A DNA stretch of 64,000 nt from JAGNGI01 sp035448825 (GCA_035448825.1 DAOTJS010000004.1:85997-149996), one strand, 5' to 3'. Shown: positions 54,334 to 62,752, counted from the first letter of the stretch. Notes: generated from the letters alone by a model not told the origin. Translations and numbers: made by a program.

Positions 54334-55542
54334 TTAATTTTTATGGGATTGAATTGCCTCGGCTTTAGCCTGAAATTCACCATCTTTCAGTTCCACACCT
54401 ACCTGTTCGCCGACTGCTACTTCACTAATTGATTTAATAATTTTTCTATCCGGCCAATGATACACAATCGCAAAACCACGCTCCATTATAGCTCGCGGAT
54501 TCAAAACCTCAAGAGTTTTATGAATATTGTCCAGTTCGATTTGGGCTGATAGTATCCGAGTGTTAATCGCTTTGATAATTCGCCCTTCTAATTCGTCTAT
54601 CCGCTGAATACGTTGACGTAACAATTCCAGAGGACGGTTCAAGAAAAGACGTCTGGCGATATTCTCGATCTCCTTATGAAAATTATATAGCCGTATTCTG
54701 ATATTTTGAGCCATCTTATTACGGATTTGATCAATCCGATTAAGAATGTGATCCCTTTCGGGAATCGTCATTTCAGCCGCGGCGGAAGGAGTCGGCGCCC
54801 GCAAATCCGCCGCAAAATCGCAAAGGGTGAAATCAACTTCATGTCCGACTGCGCTGACGATTGGAATAGCCGATTGAGCCACAGCGCGCACTAACGGTTC
54901 TTCATTGAAAGCCCAGAGATCTTCCAGTGAACCTCCACCGCGGGTAATTACGATAAAATCTACATTTTGTAAACGATTGAAAAGCTTTATGCCTGCAATT
55001 ATGTTGGCGGCGGCTTCAGTGCCCTGCACCAAAGCCGGATATAAATAAATTCCTACCGAGGAGTTGCGTCGCCTGCTAATCTGCAGAAAATCACGCAAAG
55101 CCGCGCCGCTTTCGCTGGTAATTAAACCGATTCGAGTGGGATAAAGCGGAATAGGTCGTTTGCGTTCCGGGTCGAACAAGCCTTCGGCACTCAACTTTTT
55201 TTTCAAAGCTTCGAAAGCCAGATATAAACTGCCCAAACCGGCCGCGCGCACTTGCTGAACATTCAACTGATACTGCGATTGCATAGCATAAGTTGTAACG
55301 TTTCCGAAAACAAGCAGGCGCATTCCGTTGACAATTTGAAAAGGAATTGACAATGACTGACTGCGCCAGATGGTACAATTCAAAACCGCCGTTTGATCTT
55401 TTAAAGAAAAATAGATATGACCGGCTCGACTAATGGTAAAATTCGATACCTCTCCTTCCACCCAGACTGGCGCGATAAATTGCTCAATGACCCGTTTAAT
55501 ATCACGGGCGATTTCAGTGACGGTATAAATTCTCTCAGCCAT
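54334..55542 (-). CDS. xseA: Exodeoxyribonuclease VII large subunit
   Basis: 402 residues. An OB-fold N-terminus (VWVEGEVSNFTISRAGHIYFSLKD) is followed by the catalytic domain with GLITSESGAALRDFL, VITRGGGSLEDLWAFNEEPLVRAVAQSAIPIVSAVGHEVDFTLCDFAADLRAPTPSAAAE, then coiled coil. It degrades single-stranded DNA from both ends together with XseB. The ATG follows directly after a terminator T-run and has no Shine-Dalgarno sequence. The start is nevertheless right by family comparison, since only three residues precede IYTVTEIARD. Confidence 0.95.
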   Translation of the reverse strand: MAERIYTVTEIARDIKRVIEQFIAPVWVEGEVSNFTISRAGHIYFSLKDQTAVLNCTIWRSQSLSIPFQIVNGMRLLVFGNVTTYAMQSQYQLNVQQVRAAGLGSLYLAFEALKKKLSAEGLFDPERKRPIPLYPTRIGLITSESGAALRDFLQISRRRNSSVGIYLYPALVQGTEAAANIIAGIKLFNRLQNVDFIVITRGGGSLEDLWAFNEEPLVRAVAQSAIPIVSAVGHEVDFTLCDFAADLRAPTPSAAAEMTIPERDHILNRIDQIRNKMAQNIRIRLYNFHKEIENIARRLFLNRPLELLRQRIQRIDELEGRIIKAINTRILSAQIELDNIHKTLEVLNPRAIMERGFAIVYHWPDRKIIKSISEVAVGEQVGVELKDGEFQAKAEAIQSHKN

Positions 55543-55583
55543 AAAAAAAAGAGTGGTGCGGACACGAAAGCCATCACCACTCT
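55543..55583 (-). terminator. Intrinsic terminator after the small basic protein gene
   Basis: Read on the minus strand, AGAGTGGTG pairs with CACCACTCT (9 bp, no mismatch) around a 16-nt loop, and eight T follow. It is a canonical rho-independent terminator. It lies between the 31-residue gene and xseA; the T-run ends immediately before the xseA ATG. An A-run on the other side makes it symmetric. Confidence 0.85.
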
Positions 55584-55600
55584 CCTTTTTTACAAATTAA

Positions 55601-55696
55601 CTACCTAATCTTCTTCTTATGACGGTCTCTTCTAAGCCGCTTCTTACGCTTATGGGTAGCAATTTTTCTTTTTTTTCTTTTTCTTCCACAGGGCAT
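55601..55696 (-). CDS. 31-residue COX24-type basic protein (mS38/bS22-like)
   Basis: Begins MPCGRKRKKRKIATHK and continues RKKRLRRDRHKKK, nearly all Lys, Arg and His. This is the AURKAIP1/COX24 domain protein found in FCB bacteria, related in type to mitochondrial mS38 and probably a small ribosomal subunit protein. AGGAG stands 10 nt upstream. It follows the HU gene by 33 bp and ends 17 bp before the strong terminator. It is too short for many gene callers. Confidence 0.85.
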   Translation of the reverse strand: MPCGRKRKKRKIATHKRKKRLRRDRHKKKIR

Positions 55697-55729
55697 AACC
55701 CAATTACTCCTATTATGTTACAACAAACT

Positions 55730-56020
55730 TTAGCGCTGATTGTATTCGGTGCTAATCTCATTTTTAAACAGTTTAGACGGTTTAAAAACAGGCACAATGC
55801 GCGACGGCAAACTGATTTCTTCATTCGTTCCTGGATTGCGGGCTTTTTTAGGTTTACGCACTTTTAAACTAAAATTGCCAAAACCACGAAAGTCCACGCG
55901 CTCACCTTTCAGCAATGCATCTTTGATGGTCTCAATAAAACCATTAATCACTACTTCCGTATCAACTTTGGTCAAACCAGTCGCATGCGCCACAATGTCA
56001 ACTACATCAGCTTTTGTCAT
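55730..56020 (-). CDS. HU/IHF family DNA-binding protein
   Basis: 96 residues. MTKADVVDIVAHATGLTKVDTEVVINGFIETIKDALLKGERVDFRGFGNFSLKVRKPKKARNPGTNEEISLPSRIVPVFKPSKLFK is the complete fold with the DNA-intercalating arm (RNPGT). The ATPase-free architectural protein bends DNA. A 247-bp gap upstream (56021-56267) holds its promoter; I find no other gene there. The COX24-type gene follows. Confidence 0.94.
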   Translation of the reverse strand: MTKADVVDIVAHATGLTKVDTEVVINGFIETIKDALLKGERVDFRGFGNFSLKVRKPKKARNPGTNEEISLPSRIVPVFKPSKLFKNEISTEYNQR

Positions 56021-56267
56021 ATTTCTTCTCCATATTTCCGATACTAAAACCGGAAATAATTTTCACTTTTTCAAATATTATCGTCACCAAGGTCTAACTG
56101 ATTTGCGAATCTTGAAACCGAAAATATTCACGCTTTTTACCAAGGTTGCCAAATTATCTCAATGTTAAAAAAACCTATATTTTAGGATACAAAAATACGT
56201 CAGGCATTAATGATTAACAAGGCTTTTTTCAAATTCGGACAAAAGGATCAACCAACCAGGATTAGAA

Positions 56268-57200
56268 TTACGGCACGTAAATCTTCCGCATATGTTCCGA
56301 ATTTTGAACCAGATTCGCGATTTTGGCAACTTGCTTGGCTGAAATTTCAAGAGCATCGGCTATTTCCGCAATCTCCCAACCCTTTTCCAAAGCCAGTAAA
56401 ATCAAATCCAATTTCTCATAAGAAATGGATAACGCCTTTTCGTCGGTAAGTCCCGGAAGAATGTCGGGCGAAGGCGCTTTTTCCCTAATTTTTGCCGGAA
56501 TATTCAGGTAACGAGCCAGTTCTTTCACCTGAGTTTTGTACAGGTTCAAAAGCGGCATAATATCCGTTGCCGAATCACAGCCGTATTTAACAAAAAAACC
56601 AGTCTGGTATTCGCTTTTATTAGTCGAGCCAACTACCAGCCTATTTTCAAGGTCGGCATAAAAATAGATTAAAAGCATTCGCAGTCGGTGTTTCACCCGA
56701 TAGTAGGCATTGCCTTTTTTCAAATACGAATCAAATTCCTTGTCCTTTAACCCTGAGAGACTGGCCGAGAAGGGAGTTTCTCCGGTCTTTCTCTGGTAAT
56801 AATCGTATGCTTTTCCAATTAAAGTTGCCTGCAATTTTTCCGGGATGAAGGGCTTGTTCAGAGGAGATAATTTATATACTTCAAGCATCTCAAGATACGG
56901 CGTCAGATCAATTAATTTCGTCGCAATACCTAATTCATCGGCAAAATTTTGGGCATCTAGTTGATTTTCCTTTTGGGAATCTTTCTCCGGTAGGATTAAA
57001 GCCAGCGTGTTTTCGGCACCAACGGCTCTTGTACATAAACAAGCAACAACGGCCGAATCAATTCCGCCGCTCAAGCCAATTATTACGCCTTCCCTTTCCA
57101 GTTTTTTCAGATAAACCCGGATAAATTCTGCTAAAGAATGAGCTAATTCCTCCGGCGCGATTGCCATTGAATTTTGTAAAAACTTTAATTTCGATTCCAA
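56268..57200 (-). CDS. nadE: NAD+ synthase (ammonia-dependent)
   Basis: 310 residues, no glutaminase domain, so it needs free ammonia or a separate partner. The ATP pyrophosphatase motif is VIIGLSGGIDSAVVACL, followed by LALILPEKDSQKEN, RMLLIYFYADLENRLVVGSTNKSEYQTGFFVKYGCDSATDIMPLLNLYKTQVKELARYL and KAPSPDILPGLTDE. The start is TTG at 57200 with GGTG upstream; the next Met is at residue 12. It is the last core gene before the accessory region. Confidence 0.92.
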   Translation of the reverse strand: MESKLKFLQNSMAIAPEELAHSLAEFIRVYLKKLEREGVIIGLSGGIDSAVVACLCTRAVGAENTLALILPEKDSQKENQLDAQNFADELGIATKLIDLTPYLEMLEVYKLSPLNKPFIPEKLQATLIGKAYDYYQRKTGETPFSASLSGLKDKEFDSYLKKGNAYYRVKHRLRMLLIYFYADLENRLVVGSTNKSEYQTGFFVKYGCDSATDIMPLLNLYKTQVKELARYLNIPAKIREKAPSPDILPGLTDEKALSISYEKLDLILLALEKGWEIAEIADALEISAKQVAKIANLVQNSEHMRKIYVP

Positions 57201-57353
57201 GTTTTCACCACATATTTGGCATATCTATTATTTCTTCATCTAATTCCAATTATATTCTGCTAACTCATAATTAAAATTCACAGGAAACGATTTTCAAACT
57301 TACAAAGTCCCAGAGGTAAATTTAAATAAGTAGTGCGATCCACAGACGCTCAG

Positions 57354-57524
57354 TCACCTGGGGTTTGTTTCAATTTCTCTTATATTTTCAGGATATTTGG
57401 AATAGCAGTAACAAGCAATTATAGCGGCAATGACTAAGCCAATTATGCCAGTTGGACCTTCCAGGAACATATTCATTTTGTTTTCAACCACTAAGAAGAG
57501 CATAACGGTAGCAACCGAGTCCAT
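57354..57524 (-). CDS. Possible 56-residue single-helix membrane protein
   Basis: A minus-strand frame from ATG 57524 to TGA 57354. The protein has a hydrophobic segment (GIIGLVIAAIIACYCY) flanked by Gly/Pro and by a charged end (SKYPENIREIETNPR), with several internal Met codons that could also start it. No ribosome site and no known family. It lies in the gap between nadE and the defence-like operon. Offered as a candidate only. Confidence 0.3.
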   Translation of the reverse strand: MDSVATVMLFLVVENKMNMFLEGPTGIIGLVIAAIIACYCYSKYPENIREIETNPR

Positions 57525-57660
57525 AAGTCAAAATGAAATTTATAATTATAAACCAAACAATCTTTTTAATAATAACTTTCTGATTCATTATAATGGTATT
57601 GGTGTTCCTGAAATCCCTATCAATTTGGGATTTGTATGAACAAAGTTAGCCACAAACGTT

Positions 57661-57829
57661 TTGCGGACATATGAAGCTTCCCTTCAGGAAATTTGGACGG
57701 AGCGAAGCGTAGCCGTATATCCGTTGTTATATGACCGAGCCGAGGGCGAGGTGAGGTCGCCGCAGGCGACCGTAGAATCGGGGGTGTATGGCCAAATGGA
57801 AACCGCCTCTTTAGTTTTCGACATAGAGA
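57661..57829. other. G+C-richer patch with hairpin at the island edge
   Basis: Within the 629-bp gap after nadE, this stretch differs from the A+T-rich surroundings. It has GGACGGAGCGAAGCGTAGCC, then CCGTTGTTATATG, then the perfect hairpin GGTCGCC-GCA-GGCGACC at 57755-57771. It looks like an element of mobile or structured DNA, perhaps related to attC-type sites (a GTTATAT box is there, but I find no matching partner). The hairpin core CGCCGCAGGCG also occurs in palindromic repeat copy 1. It ends where the Res gene ends. No gene assigned. Confidence 0.4.
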
Positions 57830-60379
57830 TTACACCTCGTCTTTCAAGGCTGAAACTAATTCCTTAATGCTCTTAAACCTATACTTCTCGAAATCTTCTT
57901 GGTCTATTCGCTTGAAAGCCCATTTGGTCTTTGTTAATTTGGTGGCATCTTCACACCACAATTTTATTCGTTTGTCTTTATGTTCAACATCTACATCTAT
58001 CCTACCTTTTGTTTCAACAATCAAATGCTCATTCTCCTTTGATAATATGACGAAATCGGGATAATACAACCGTAGGTTTCCATCTGAGTCTCTATATTCA
58101 ACAAAGAAACCTATCTTTGAAACAATCTTAGAGAATGCCTCCACATCTTCGGCTTTGTCTAAAAATTTGGCAAAATCCACTTCAAAATCATTATCACAGG
58201 GAACATAGTTGAAGATACATCTATTGGCGGGATAAACCATTTTTGACCAAACAAAAGGTCGCGTATCTGAAAGTTTAATAAAATCCCATTTTTCTGGCTC
58301 TCTTTCTATGAAAGTCATATTTTTGAATGCTTCTACAAACAATCTTATTAACTGTTCCTGGACCTCCGGCGAACTAAGCTTATAAAGAACTCTCGGATCA
58401 TTGAGGTCGACTTTCTCGCTGAACAATTTTTCTATGACATATTTTTTCACAAGAGGATAGAAAGTAGCGAAGGCTCCACCTATTTTTAATTGTTTAAGTA
58501 TCTGGTCAGTATAATAGGCAATAACACTTTTTGAATCCTGAGGTACGGGCAAATCCCATTTTCTCTTTATAACCTCCGCTCCTTTTAACATATCTACAGC
58601 CACATATTCCATCTCTAAGATCTTGTTTTCCAATGGTATTGCAAGTGATGGCAATTTATCAATTTCAACTTCCTCCAACTGAAATTCCCTTATGAAAATT
58701 CTCGGAGAGAGAATTGGAATCTCAATATCTTTATCCAGTCTATTTTCATCCACAAATATCGTTGTCAGATTAAGCGATTTCCCAGTATCAAACTCAGCGA
58801 ACTTGATGCCCTCTTGGGTTTCTAATTCCTCAAGAATATCTATCAAGCCAGGTGGTCCAATAACCTCAAGGATGTTAATCGATTTATCAACATTTGCATC
58901 CTCCTCAGGGAACATCTTCCTTAGGCCTCTCCCTATGACCTGTTCTGGTAGCACCCTTCTTTTTGAGGTGTAAGACCGTAGCCCTACGATTACATTCACA
59001 TTTCTGACATCCCAGCCCTCGTTTAACATCAGTGTGCTTACTATCGCTTCATAGGGATTTTTTTCTGGATCAGGGTCATCAATAGTCTTCGCAAACTTTC
59101 TCGCTTCAGGCAAATCTGCCTTTTTTACCTCACCAGTGCTGTCTGTATGGATTAACAACACTTTATCCTTAAAATCAGGAGTTGAATTAACATATTCAAA
59201 TACCTCATCTGCTTCCTCATTTTCTGGACATTGAAAAAACAATACCGGTTTTTTGGATAAAGGTTTTAGTTTTTCTTTATACTCTCGCCATCTTCTTATT
59301 CCGGCATCAATCCAGGCTCTATATCTCTCAACTGTCTTATTAGATGCAATTTCCTCAGCACCCTTTACAATTCCTTTTAGTGGCAATTTCACGATGTTCA
59401 TCTCAATGGCTTCTTTCAATGAAAAATCAACAATGATCCATGGGAACAGGGCTCCTGTCTCGGTCTTCGGTGTGGCAGTAAAGTCAAGCTCCATATTGAT
59501 GCCTTTGCCATAGTGAGATGCCAAATTCTTATTGAGCTCTAAAAGTATTTTTTTCCATGCCTTTTCAAAATTATAGATATGGTGGGCTTCATCTTTCAAA
59601 ATCGTTATGTTGGAGCAGGAGGTTAAAACCTCTTTTATCCTATTCTCCTGATAAATATCAGAGACATTGTAAACCTCTGGCAGTTCCATAACTCCGTCCA
59701 CATATCGCTCTACTTCTTTCTTTTCACTTTTCCTTTCCTCTAATTGTTGAATATTGGTCAGGAATAAGACACCTTCAGGAATTATATGAATTGGGTCTTC
59801 TTTAAGAATCACCTTTAAGTCAAATTCTTCTTGCCACTCTGGAGGAATTAATGGTAAATCTCTGAATATCTTTCCATCCTCGAAATCTCTTGTTAGCCGG
59901 TCATAAATCACATTTTTCTCACCGGCAATGAGCAGATATTTTGAGGTGTAATCATCCTTGTTCTCTTTTTTATGATTGAAATATTGCCAGACGATGCTTA
60001 ATGCCATCACATAGGTCTTACCTGAACCTGTTGCCATCTTGAAAGCATAAAGCGGATACTGGTCATAGGATGGGTCATAGCCTTGTATGGGTCCCGCTCC
60101 AAAATCTCTTGCCATGTCTATGAAATTACGCTTCTTCATAACCTCATAGACATAAATTAAGGTCTCTATAGCTTCTCGCTGGCAAAACCAGAACTCAAAA
60201 GGTTCATTTTCCAATAAATGGTCTTCTTCAAACCAGAACTGCAGGAGCCTTCTTGTTGTAGGTGTAGCATTAGGATAACCTTGCTCCCGCCAGGCATATA
60301 CTGCCCTGCGTAATTCATTTACCAAATATGCCTTGCTTGGACGTCTTTGGTCTGGATGTAAAATTTCAGTCGGTTTCAT
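57830..60379 (-). CDS. Type III restriction Res-like helicase-nuclease
   Basis: 849 residues. A superfamily 2 helicase core has Walker A MATGSGKT (residues 115-122), motif II DEAHH, motif III FTATP, motif V LNEGWDVRNVNVIVGLR and motif VI QVIGRGLRK. The C-terminal part carries a PD-(D/E)xK nuclease: NDFEVDFAKFLD, then D775 in YYPDFVIL and E789-x-K791 in IVETKGR. This is the order in Res subunits of type III restriction enzymes. All catalytic residues look intact, so an ATP-driven DNA-cutting enzyme is expected. It overlaps the HEPN gene by 4 bp and is the last gene of the operon. The Mod partner is not complete in this locus. Confidence 0.85.
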   Translation of the reverse strand: MKPTEILHPDQRRPSKAYLVNELRRAVYAWREQGYPNATPTTRRLLQFWFEEDHLLENEPFEFWFCQREAIETLIYVYEVMKKRNFIDMARDFGAGPIQGYDPSYDQYPLYAFKMATGSGKTYVMALSIVWQYFNHKKENKDDYTSKYLLIAGEKNVIYDRLTRDFEDGKIFRDLPLIPPEWQEEFDLKVILKEDPIHIIPEGVLFLTNIQQLEERKSEKKEVERYVDGVMELPEVYNVSDIYQENRIKEVLTSCSNITILKDEAHHIYNFEKAWKKILLELNKNLASHYGKGINMELDFTATPKTETGALFPWIIVDFSLKEAIEMNIVKLPLKGIVKGAEEIASNKTVERYRAWIDAGIRRWREYKEKLKPLSKKPVLFFQCPENEEADEVFEYVNSTPDFKDKVLLIHTDSTGEVKKADLPEARKFAKTIDDPDPEKNPYEAIVSTLMLNEGWDVRNVNVIVGLRSYTSKRRVLPEQVIGRGLRKMFPEEDANVDKSINILEVIGPPGLIDILEELETQEGIKFAEFDTGKSLNLTTIFVDENRLDKDIEIPILSPRIFIREFQLEEVEIDKLPSLAIPLENKILEMEYVAVDMLKGAEVIKRKWDLPVPQDSKSVIAYYTDQILKQLKIGGAFATFYPLVKKYVIEKLFSEKVDLNDPRVLYKLSSPEVQEQLIRLFVEAFKNMTFIEREPEKWDFIKLSDTRPFVWSKMVYPANRCIFNYVPCDNDFEVDFAKFLDKAEDVEAFSKIVSKIGFFVEYRDSDGNLRLYYPDFVILSKENEHLIVETKGRIDVDVEHKDKRIKLWCEDATKLTKTKWAFKRIDQEDFEKYRFKSIKELVSALKDEV

Positions 60380-60729
60380 GAGTATTTACCTAAGTATTTA
60401 AAAATTTCCTCCGCTTTCAGAATACACCTTTGAGAAGTTTTCTCATCTACTAATTTTTCTCCATTATAGTCAGCAAGGTTTCTTTCTTTTCTTAAAGAAT
60501 CCAGGGTTTTCCCTATCCATTGCTCATCCTTGTCTTGAGATGTTCTTAGTGTACCTATGACTTTGGAATGAACATCACTTTTAGTATATTTATTAAACCC
60601 CTTTAAATTTCTAAGGGTACAAAATACGCTATAATAAGCTCTACTTATAGCTGTTCTAAAAGCTTCCTCTGATTTTTGCTGGTGGAGTTCCTCAGCAAAT
60701 TCAATAAACTTTTTCCAATCAAAGCTCAT
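60376..60729 (-). CDS. Small HEPN-domain protein
   Basis: 117 residues, all helical. The AFRTAISRAYYSVFCTLRNLKG helix (residues 23-44) and LRKERNLADYNGEKL (79-93) are the two conserved helices of the HEPN fold in the UPF0332-like set. The usual R-x4-6-H motif is R83-x4-Y88 here, so the catalytic His is replaced by Tyr; it may be a non-catalytic or antitoxin-like partner, or use another chemistry. ATGA overlaps tie it to the genes on both sides, so its dose is linked to the helicase. No nucleotidyltransferase (MNT) partner is present. Confidence 0.75.
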   Translation of the reverse strand: MSFDWKKFIEFAEELHQQKSEEAFRTAISRAYYSVFCTLRNLKGFNKYTKSDVHSKVIGTLRTSQDKDEQWIGKTLDSLRKERNLADYNGEKLVDEKTSQRCILKAEEIFKYLGKYS

Positions 60730-61205
60730 AACGGTTCTTCTGTATAGTTCAACCTATTACCAACCTTGTGAATTATACGACTAAACCATATATCAAATAG
60801 TTTTTTTTCACGATTTATCGCTTCTTCTGCCGGTAGAGAGCTTTTTATTAAAATAAAAAGCTCATCCCAGCCTTCTTCAGGGTCGCTGTGAAGTTCAAGA
60901 TAAATAGGAACTCTACCAAAAACTCTGTAAATATAATCTGGTGCTTCTTTTAATACCGGGATTAAATCTTTATTTAATAGCAAAAATGTTTTTATTTCCT
61001 GAGGGTTTTCATAAATGTAGATTCTTTTAAGTTCATCAATTAATTTATATGGCAAAAGATAAACAGATACCTCTGTATACCCAATTTCCTGCAATGCTGC
61101 TAAATGAACTTTTATAGCTTTTTCTTTTGTCAAAGAGAAACCAATTTCTCCTAAAGCTGGAGCTGGATATGGATGATATTCATTATTTGTCACTGTTAGC
61201 TGCAT
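60726..61205 (-). CDS. Unrecognised 159-residue protein
   Basis: I do not recognise a family. A mixed alpha/beta protein with no signal or membrane segment: MQLTVTNNEYHPYPAPALGEIGFSLTKEKA at the N-terminus, IYIYENPQEIKTFLLLNKDLIPVLKEAPDYIYRVFG in the middle, and WDELFILIKSSLPAEEAINREKKLFDIWFSRI at the end. The ATG overlaps the end of the TIGR04255 gene by 23 bp and its stop overlaps the HEPN ATG. The tight fit suggests it acts with TIGR04255 and the HEPN protein. No catalytic motif that I can trust. Confidence 0.6.
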   Translation of the reverse strand: MQLTVTNNEYHPYPAPALGEIGFSLTKEKAIKVHLAALQEIGYTEVSVYLLPYKLIDELKRIYIYENPQEIKTFLLLNKDLIPVLKEAPDYIYRVFGRVPIYLELHSDPEEGWDELFILIKSSLPAEEAINREKKLFDIWFSRIIHKVGNRLNYTEEPL

Positions 61206-61941
61206 TATTCACCTCTTGAAAGAGTTCCCTTGCCTTATCCGTAATACATGATTCGAAAGCATATTCAACTCTTTCATGCGCTTTATTAATCCAGAATGAA
61301 ACACCATCAAAGGTAATCTTCTCCGGTGTAACCATCACATAGTCAATATCTAATGTAATTTTAAGCAAATTTGGCCTTTTAGGGGCGATTGTCCCCAAGG
61401 TCAATATCAATCGTTCATCTTCATAAGGAATTTCAACTCTACTTAAAAATGTATCAATTTGTTTTGGCAAAACCTCAGGAATAGAAGGATAATAACAAAA
61501 GTAATCTGTTAATTCTATATTTACTTTATTCAGATCCAGAACATTTATATATCTTAACCCTATTCTTCTAAACCCTTTTGGCTTGGCAACCTCTCTATAA
61601 ACTTCCAAATTTTCCAGAATTACAGGCTTGAAACCTTCCCATGACGGATAAGGTTGAAGACAATTAACTGCTAAAAGATCCGGTGCCAATTGGACTAAAG
61701 GAGTCCCACCAGGTTTAAAAAATCGAACCTTAGGTGGAACAGGGACTATCTTTTGTTCAATACCCCTATCGGTCATTTGCAATTGAAAATCTACACCAGC
61801 TTGCTCTTCTTTTTCTGGAAATTCGTTTTTTATTTTCTCATAGAGCAACCCTGGTATAGTCAAATCATATGGCTCTTGCGGAATAAATTGAAATTCACAC
61901 AGTGCTTCCACTAATGGTGGATTTTTATATTTTCTTCCCAT
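61183..61941 (-). CDS. TIGR04255 family protein
   Basis: 252 residues from the ATG at 61941; an earlier TTG at 61953 is weaker, and GGGG stands 6 nt before the ATG. The opening MGRKYKNPPLVEALCEFQF and FRRIGLRYINVLD match the family of sporadically spread proteins known as TIGR04255. It has a beta-rich N-terminal half and is soluble. Function is unknown; the scattered distribution fits a defence or mobile setting. It overlaps the methyltransferase-like gene by 17 bp and the 159-residue gene by 23 bp. Confidence 0.78.
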   Translation of the reverse strand: MGRKYKNPPLVEALCEFQFIPQEPYDLTIPGLLYEKIKNEFPEKEEQAGVDFQLQMTDRGIEQKIVPVPPKVRFFKPGGTPLVQLAPDLLAVNCLQPYPSWEGFKPVILENLEVYREVAKPKGFRRIGLRYINVLDLNKVNIELTDYFCYYPSIPEVLPKQIDTFLSRVEIPYEDERLILTLGTIAPKRPNLLKITLDIDYVMVTPEKITFDGVSFWINKAHERVEYAFESCITDKARELFQEVNNAANSDK

Positions 61942-62752
61942 TATTTGCCCCAAGTTCTAATTTTATCACTTTATTTGTATCATTCCCAAATACATCAACG
62001 ACTTTGACCATTATCTGATATTCTCCCGCACTTTCATAGCTATGTTTAGCCTCATAATCTACTTTCGGGTTTTTCTTTACCCTAAAGCTCTGCCACTGGT
62101 TATGAAATGTATCACCTTTATAATCCCAATCTATCGCCCAGTAATCTATAAGCTCTCTCGAATCCTTTACCTTACTGGCAATCTCTGCAAGTTCAGCAAT
62201 AGACGGTATTTGAAAGTCGGTAATCTTTAGTACAACCTCATTGCCATTTACTTTTATTTTAATCTCCAGATATGCAACCTCAACAAATTTTATGTGCGGT
62301 AATAGTTCTTTTTGTATCGCTTCCTCAGGAACTTTCAACAGCTGCAAGTCAAAACCAACCAGCGATGACTTTATCTCGTTGAGTGATGGTATCTGGATAA
62401 GTTTCAAATCAACACCACTTTTCTTCCCTAATACTCTGGCGAGCTCATTGACTTCATAGCTCCACTCCCAACCCAAGACATCGGCTTTATTGAAGTTGTT
62501 AGCCCTGCACTCGATAACCACTTTTTCAACTTCTTCCATCGTAACGGGAGCATTCAGGGGTCCAACATGAACTGCTCTTTCTCCTTTTCTGCCATGCAGA
62601 TATCTAAAACCAGTTAAAGGTTGAGCTTGATAGAGTTTGAGCATAAAAGCAAGGTATTCACCCTGCTTCTCCTGCCAGTAAACTGTTTCATAATTTCCGA
62701 TATTCCAGAGTTCAAAGGGTCTCGCTGGTCTATCATATTTTTTTTGAACCAT
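61925..62752 (-). CDS. C-terminal domain of a type III-like DNA methyltransferase, stand-alone
   Basis: 275 residues. The sequence RPFELWNIGNYETVYWQEKQ, then RYLHGRKGERAVHVGPLNAPVTMEEV, VLGWEWSYEVNELARVLGKK, LKLIQIPSLNEI and IDYWAIDWDYKGDTFHNQWQSFRVKKNPK resembles the region after the catalytic domain in large adenine-specific methyltransferases of archaea and bacteria; the end is a PKD-like beta sandwich (GEYQIMVKVVDVFGND). Neither DPPY nor the FxGxG SAM motif is present. An in-frame stop lies 9 bp upstream of the ATG and GAGG precedes it by 5 nt, so the short gene is a real start, not a cut-off reading. It is the first gene of the operon. Confidence 0.68.
   Translation of the reverse strand: MVQKKYDRPARPFELWNIGNYETVYWQEKQGEYLAFMLKLYQAQPLTGFRYLHGRKGERAVHVGPLNAPVTMEEVEKVVIECRANNFNKADVLGWEWSYEVNELARVLGKKSGVDLKLIQIPSLNEIKSSLVGFDLQLLKVPEEAIQKELLPHIKFVEVAYLEIKIKVNGNEVVLKITDFQIPSIAELAEIASKVKDSRELIDYWAIDWDYKGDTFHNQWQSFRVKKNPKVDYEAKHSYESAGEYQIMVKVVDVFGNDTNKVIKLELGANNGKKI

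Noticed and set aside
57661..57867. 68-codon plus-strand frame over the G+C-rich patch
   Set aside because: It runs through a perfect hairpin and into the end of the Res gene on the other strand; no ribosome site.
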